Part shown: positions 61,699 through 64,000 of the stretch, one piece after another | Numbering within the stretch: the first letter of the stretch is position 1 | Layout: every line of letters begins with the position of its first letter | Assembly: GCA_937928405.1 (NCBI GenBank) | Contig: CALFWZ010000048.1 | Coordinates: 1-64,000, forward strand | Source of the DNA: an uncultured Saprospiraceae bacterium | Lineage (GTDB): Bacteria; Bacteroidota; Bacteroidia; Chitinophagales; Saprospiraceae | Length of the DNA stretch: 64,000 nucleotides | Direction of reading: 5' to 3' | Notes under the pieces: model-generated | What the model saw: the letters and a program-made list of their open reading frames with translations, nothing else | Told to the model about the DNA's origin: nothing | The model's database searches: none | Position numbers and translations under genes: made by a program

Positions 61699-64000
61699 AT
61701 GAAATTCAAACGTTTACTTCTTTTTTGCTGCTTGCTGTTTTTCGGGTTTCAGTTAACTGGACAAGAGAGCGGACTGTCTAATGTAAAGACGAAATTGCTT
61801 GCTCGGCAATCTAATCAAATCATGTATACCCTTGATTCACTGACCGTGATTCCTGGTTCGGTTGCCTTACGGGAATATCCCTTGGGGCAGGTAATTGATA
61901 ATTCCCATTTTCAGGTCATAAAAAACCAACTTCATTTTTCTGATACAGTATTTTTCAATCAGCAAAAAATTAATACCTATACCGTTACCTATCGAGTTTT
62001 ACCTTATGATCTTTATAAAAATTTTGCTCGGCTTGATACCACCAACATAGGGACTAAAGCAAACGGAGATTATATCGGTTTTACAATCAACCCGTATGAC
62101 GATGACGAAGAGATTATCAAATTTAAAGGACTCGAATATAATGGTAGTTTTGCACGGGGTATCTCTTTTGGGAATAGTCAAAATCTAGTACTCAATTCTA
62201 GTTTTAATTTACAATTAGCCGGTGAAATCGGCGATGATATCGAAATCCTGGCGGCCATCACGGACAATAGTATCCCACTCCAGCCAGAAGGCAACACCCA
62301 ACAACTACAAGAATTCGATAAAATCTTTATCCAATTAAGTAAAAAAGAAAATGTTCTGATTGCTGGTGATTACGAATTGAATCGTCCGAATAGTTATTTT
62401 ATGAATTATTATAAAAAACTACAAGGGGCTACTTTTCGTAATCAACTCAGTCCTTTCAAAGATGCTACCTTACGCTCTCGGGCCAGTGCCGCCATTGCTA
62501 GAGGCAAATTTGCGCGTAATAATCTGCCCAGCGAAGAAGGCAATCAAGGTCCGTATCGACTACAAGGCAATCAAGGAGAACAATTCATCATTGCATTGGC
62601 AGGTACTGAAAAAGTTTTTTTTGATGGCAAATTGTTAACGCGTGGACTCGAAGAAGATTATGTGATTGATTATAATCGAGCTGATATTGTTTTCACTAAT
62701 AAAATATTGATTACCAAAGACAGTCGAATTATTGTAGAATTTGAATACGCTGACCAACAGTATTTGCGGTCTATGTATGCTTTTGATACGGAGCTGGAAT
62801 ATAAAAAATGGCGATTACACTTTAATCTTTTTTCTGAACAGGATAGCCGAAATTCTACTGGGTTACAAGATCTTGATTCTTTGCAACAAGTCTTGCTAGA
62901 TTCGGTAGGAGATGATGTACAAAATGCGCTCGCTCCTTCGCAACGACTAACTGAAGAGTTTAACGAATTTCGTATTCAGTATGAATTAATTGATACAGCA
63001 GTTTTGATAAACAATAGTCTTGTTGGGTTTGAAATATTGCAATTTAGCACGAATCCAGACAGCGCAATTTATACGGCTAGTTTTACAGATGTAGGTTTCG
63101 GAGCAGGCAATTATTTATTAGATCCTAATACGTCTCAAAATGGCAGAGTCTTTATTTGGATTGGACCGGATGCTAATGGTAATCCTTTGGGGAATTACGA
63201 ACCGGTTATTCAGTTGGTGGCACCGACACAAAGGCAAATGTATAGTTTTGGTGCTGATTATGAATTAAATAAAAATGGACGTATTCAAACTGAAATTGCC
63301 TTGAGTAGAAACGACCTCAATCGATTTTCCGATATAGGCGATGAGGACGATGCCGGAGTAGCAGCTTTTACCAATTATGAACAATTATTCTCGTTAAAAA
63401 AAGATTGGAATCTTACCGCTAAACTAAGTTACGAATTTACCCAAAAACGTTTTCAGGCGCTCAATCCTTATCGAAAAGCCGAGTTTACCCGTGACTGGAA
63501 CCTAGCCAATAATCGCAATGAAATTCTAGATGTAGCGCGAGAAAATGAACACATTGCTCGCGCAGAGGTATCTCTTTTAAAGAATAATTTTGGAAGTCTT
63601 ACCTACGAGTTCAGTAGCTTTTTAAGGGGCGAAATTTATACAGGACAAAAACATTTTACACAATTAAAACTTGATCGAAATAATTGGAAAGTCGATGCAC
63701 AAATAAACTGGTTGCAGGTAGATAGCGATCGAGAGGATAGCCAATTTTTAAGACCTAAATTAGATATTGCTAAGACCTTTCCGAAGCTAGCTAAAATTAC
63801 GGTAGGAGCTTATGGAGAACAGGAAAGAAATGAACGATTTTCAGGTAGTGCAGATACCCTAAGTGCCGTTAGTTTCTATTATAATCTTTATCGTTTTTAT
63901 TTAAAAACACCAGAAGAAAAGCGATTCACCTTTGGAACCAACTACACCCAACGATATGATTATGCTCCGACAGGAAAAGGCTTTTCTGAAAACACCGTAG
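61699..64000 (+). CDS. Large outer-membrane protein conserved in Bacteroidota (3' end outside window)
   Basis: ATG 61699 opens a frame with no stop before the window ends, at least 767 residues. The signal peptide is KRLLLFCCLLFFGFQLTGQ. The first 250 residues carry 'GSFARGISFGNSQNLVLNSSFNLQLAGEIGDDIEILAAITDN' and 'AGDYELNRPNSYFMNYYKKLQG', a pattern I recall from large conserved proteins of unknown function in this phylum. From about residue 400 the sequence is strand-rich with alternating residues, as in an outer-membrane barrel. No known activity. It may be an export or surface-assembly factor, but nothing in the window shows this. Confidence 0.75.
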   Translation, partial: MKFKRLLLFCCLLFFGFQLTGQESGLSNVKTKLLARQSNQIMYTLDSLTVIPGSVALREYPLGQVIDNSHFQVIKNQLHFSDTVFFNQQKINTYTVTYRVLPYDLYKNFARLDTTNIGTKANGDYIGFTINPYDDDEEIIKFKGLEYNGSFARGISFGNSQNLVLNSSFNLQLAGEIGDDIEILAAITDNSIPLQPEGNTQQLQEFDKIFIQLSKKENVLIAGDYELNRPNSYFMNYYKKLQGATFRNQLSPFKDATLRSRASAAIARGKFARNNLPSEEGNQGPYRLQGNQGEQFIIALAGTEKVFFDGKLLTRGLEEDYVIDYNRADIVFTNKILITKDSRIIVEFEYADQQYLRSMYAFDTELEYKKWRLHFNLFSEQDSRNSTGLQDLDSLQQVLLDSVGDDVQNALAPSQRLTEEFNEFRIQYELIDTAVLINNSLVGFEILQFSTNPDSAIYTASFTDVGFGAGNYLLDPNTSQNGRVFIWIGPDANGNPLGNYEPVIQLVAPTQRQMYSFGADYELNKNGRIQTEIALSRNDLNRFSDIGDEDDAGVAAFTNYEQLFSLKKDWNLTAKLSYEFTQKRFQALNPYRKAEFTRDWNLANNRNEILDVARENEHIARAEVSLLKNNFGSLTYEFSSFLRGEIYTGQKHFTQLKLDRNNWKVDAQINWLQVDSDREDSQFLRPKLDIAKTFPKLAKITVGAYGEQERNERFSGSADTLSAVSFYYNLYRFYLKTPEEKRFTFGTNYTQRYDYAPTGKGFSENTV

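Overview
The window comes from a chromosome of the phylum Bacteroidota, most likely a Saprospiria (Lewinella/Saprospira-like) bacterium. The evidence is six proteins with type IX secretion system (T9SS) C-terminal sorting domains (two of type B, also called gliding-motility-associated, and four of type A), a TamL-like BamA-family lipoprotein, promoters of the Bacteroidota TAnnTTTG type, AT-rich leaders without Shine-Dalgarno sequences, and a moderately AT-rich base composition. Class-level placement is inference. No rRNA, tRNA, CRISPR array or intact transposase was seen.

Layout. Positions 1-5051: the end of a giant surface protein built of 41-residue Cys-pair repeats, then a small T9SS type A protein. 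5148-15752: housekeeping and envelope genes (membrane protein, SpoU-type rRNA methyltransferase, TamL-like protein, patatin, two exported proteins, a VWA membrane protein and an RmlD-like reductase). 15973-20571: a second giant surface protein with a beta-propeller and the same 41-residue repeat family. 20629-26496: a transporter resembling the animal high-affinity choline transporter, thymidylate kinase, a hexapeptide acyltransferase, a methyltransferase and phosphatidylcholine synthase. Together the transporter and the synthase suggest a choline-import route to phosphatidylcholine. 26565-29000: an FG-GAP/VCBS T9SS protein.

29300-33070 is the accessory region. A very AT-rich island holds a decayed TIR-domain gene, an ABC ATPase with an N-terminal effector-associated-domain-like (EAD11-like) region, and a six-helix membrane protein. 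It is bracketed by direct copies of the 3' end of recQ plus its downstream DNA. This is the best candidate for a new system, probably a conflict or defence module. Intact recQ follows.

35280-48914: a helical protein of unknown function, a non-coding stretch with a folded-RNA candidate and a 44-codon small ORF behind a textbook promoter, a phosphoserine-phosphatase/phosphoglycerate-dehydrogenase fusion lacking its catalytic Arg, a CBM48/histone-H1-like/HhH fusion, NTF2-like and lipoprotein genes, rhodanese, a PASTA protein, a double-length D-Ala-D-Ala ligase, a MATE exporter and a DUF2795 protein. 49317-59903 is a leftward cluster: T9SS surface proteins, a large lipoprotein, an ECF sigma factor and a membrane-anchor/beta-barrel protein that looks like its partner. 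60087-64000: a second helical protein and the start of a large conserved outer-membrane protein.
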